64,000 nucleotides of DNA from Gemmatimonadaceae bacterium (lineage in GTDB: Bacteria; Gemmatimonadota; Gemmatimonadetes; Gemmatimonadales; Gemmatimonadaceae). The position numbers were made by a program, and so were the translations under genes. The stretch lies in contig JACDCY010000003.1 of the NCBI GenBank assembly GCA_013817305.1, positions 21,181-85,180 of the forward strand. The letters run 5' to 3'. Under the pieces are notes generated by a model. The model was not told where the DNA came from and did no database searches. It was given only the letters and a program-made list of their open reading frames with translations. Below, piece by piece: positions 62,938 through 64,000 of the stretch. Numbering within the stretch: the first letter of the stretch is position 1; every line of letters starts with the position of its first letter.

Positions 62938-63978
62938 GTGACGGATAACGGACACAAGATTCGGTTTCGCGATGCGCAGATCGAAATGGCGCATGGCGCG
63001 GGCGGCAAGGCGAGCCGCAGGCTGATCGAAGGCCTCATCGCGCCCGCACTTGGTGGGCCGCTTCTGGATGTGCTGGGGGACGCCGCACTCCTCGAGATCG
63101 GGGGATCCCGCCTGGCTTTTACGGCAGACAGCTATGTAGTGCGCCCGCTGCGATTTCCCGGGGGATCGATCGGCGACCTCGCCGTGAACGGGACCGTAAA
63201 CGATCTCGCGGTTTCGGGCGCAAGGCCTGTAGCGCTTGTCGTGACGCTGATCCTCGAGGCGGGCCTTTCCACGGAGGTACTCGAGATGGAGCTGCGCGCC
63301 ATCGCGTCGGCCGCGCACAATGCCGGGGTCACCGTCGTTGGCGGCGACACCAAGGTGGTCGAGCACGGAATGGCCGATGGCATGTACGTCACGACAGCCG
63401 GAATCGGACTGGTGGATTCGCGTCTGACGTGCTCGCCCGCTTCCGTGCGCGCGGGTGACAAGATTCTGGTTTCGGGTCCGATCGGTGATCACGGGATCAC
63501 CATTCTCCTGGCGCGCGGAGAAATAGATCTCGAAGCGAGCCTGTGCTCGGACACCAGGTCAGTGCTGCCGATGATCGACGCGATGATCGGTGCCGCGGGC
63601 GCGGGCATCCGGTGGATGCGCGACCCCACCCGCGGAGGAATCGCGAGCGCGCTCAATGAGCTCGCGCGCGATGCGCGCGTCGCGATCGCTATCTCCGAAG
63701 AAGCCGTCCCGGTGCGCGAACAGGTAAGAGGTGCGTGCGAGCTTCTGGGATTGGAGCCGATGCACATAGCCTGCGAGGGTCAATTCCTCGCCGTCGTAGC
63801 TGCCGAGCACGCGGACCGCGCTCTGGCTGCGGTTCGCGGCGCTCCCGGCGGCGAGGAAGCGGCGATCATCGGAGAGGTCCGCGCTGATCCGGCGAGTACG
63901 GTGCTTTCCTTCTCGGCGTACGGTGGCACCCGGGTGGTAGACATGCTCGTCGGCGACCCGCTCCCGCGAATCTGCTGA
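62938..63978 (+). CDS. hypE: Hydrogenase maturation carbamoyl dehydratase HypE
   Basis: 346 residues, GTG start. PurM-like fold (MAHGAGGKASRRLIEGLI, GGDTKVVEHGMADGMYVTT, RDPTRGGIASALNELA) and the obligatory C-terminal PRIC, whose Cys carries the thiocyanate that becomes the cyanide ligands. HypF, HypA and HypB are not seen; another GTG 1 nt after the stop (63980) may begin the next gene, cut by the window edge. Confidence 0.97.
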   Translation: MTDNGHKIRFRDAQIEMAHGAGGKASRRLIEGLIAPALGGPLLDVLGDAALLEIGGSRLAFTADSYVVRPLRFPGGSIGDLAVNGTVNDLAVSGARPVALVVTLILEAGLSTEVLEMELRAIASAAHNAGVTVVGGDTKVVEHGMADGMYVTTAGIGLVDSRLTCSPASVRAGDKILVSGPIGDHGITILLARGEIDLEASLCSDTRSVLPMIDAMIGAAGAGIRWMRDPTRGGIASALNELARDARVAIAISEEAVPVREQVRGACELLGLEPMHIACEGQFLAVVAAEHADRALAAVRGAPGGEEAAIIGEVRADPASTVLSFSAYGGTRVVDMLVGDPLPRIC

Positions 63979-64000
63979 CGTGACCGATGGCGTGCTCGGC

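Overview
The window is a 64 kb chromosomal stretch of a high-GC, Gram-negative bacterium, most likely a Gemmatimonadota member or close relative. The evidence is two SusC/SusD-type outer-membrane uptake pairs, many secreted plug-domain and carboxypeptidase-regulatory-like proteins, a KDO transferase (so LPS is made), a compact sigma-70 factor, frequent GTG and TTG starts, and an actinobacterial-type (group 1h-like) [NiFe] hydrogenase locus. Taxonomy is inferred from gene content only. No insertion sequence, prophage, rRNA or CRISPR array was seen.

Layout. 1-7 kb: SusC/SusD pair (SusD cut by the window edge) and two tandem duplicated plug/TonB_C chimeras. 7-13 kb: aminopeptidase-like lipoprotein, dnaE-accA. 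13.4-19.4 kb: a second SusC/SusD pair with a clear terminator and another plug-domain protein. 19.5-31 kb: RicT/PSP1-like protein, metG, LemA, nucleotidyltransferase, TPM-domain protein, DsbA-like lipoprotein, waaA, an EAL protein with its receiver, and a large M16 peptidase. 31.4-35.7 kb: atpA-G-D-C with a promoter overlapped by a perfect CRP-type palindrome. 35.7-42.3 kb: a 65-bp-arm inverted repeat, SpoIID-like lipoprotein, four-helix-bundle protein, AraC-type regulator, MlaF-like ATPase, subtilase lipoprotein, sigma factor. 42.5-47.8 kb: five clustered tRNAs, two CPA2-type antiporters, a GntR regulator, tRNA-Pro. 47.9-51.4 kb: an Opp/Nik-type binding protein with two permeases and no ATPase.

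51.3-64 kb is the most interesting part: a tightly overlapping minus-strand operon running hydrogenase small subunit, five small single-pass membrane proteins, hydrogenase large subunit, protease-like protein, degenerate NifU-Rieske protein, maturation protease, a winged-helix-like protein with a Cys/His tail, a CooC-type ATPase, and a secreted beta-propeller protein. Divergent to it are hypC-hypD-hypE. The locus reads as a self-contained module for oxidising low levels of H2: catalytic pair, candidate membrane-anchor or quinone-coupling proteins, redox partner, and nickel/iron-centre maturation.

The strongest novel signal is in the CooC-type ATPase. An in-frame TGA sits at codon 112, where the family has the first Cys of its metal-binding C-x-C motif. 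The frame continues with full CooC homology, and a GC-rich hairpin with a GGUCC apical loop begins 15 nt after the TGA. This fits a selenocysteine codon with a bacterial SECIS. A nonsense mutation or base-call error is the main alternative, and the selenocysteine machinery is not in this window.
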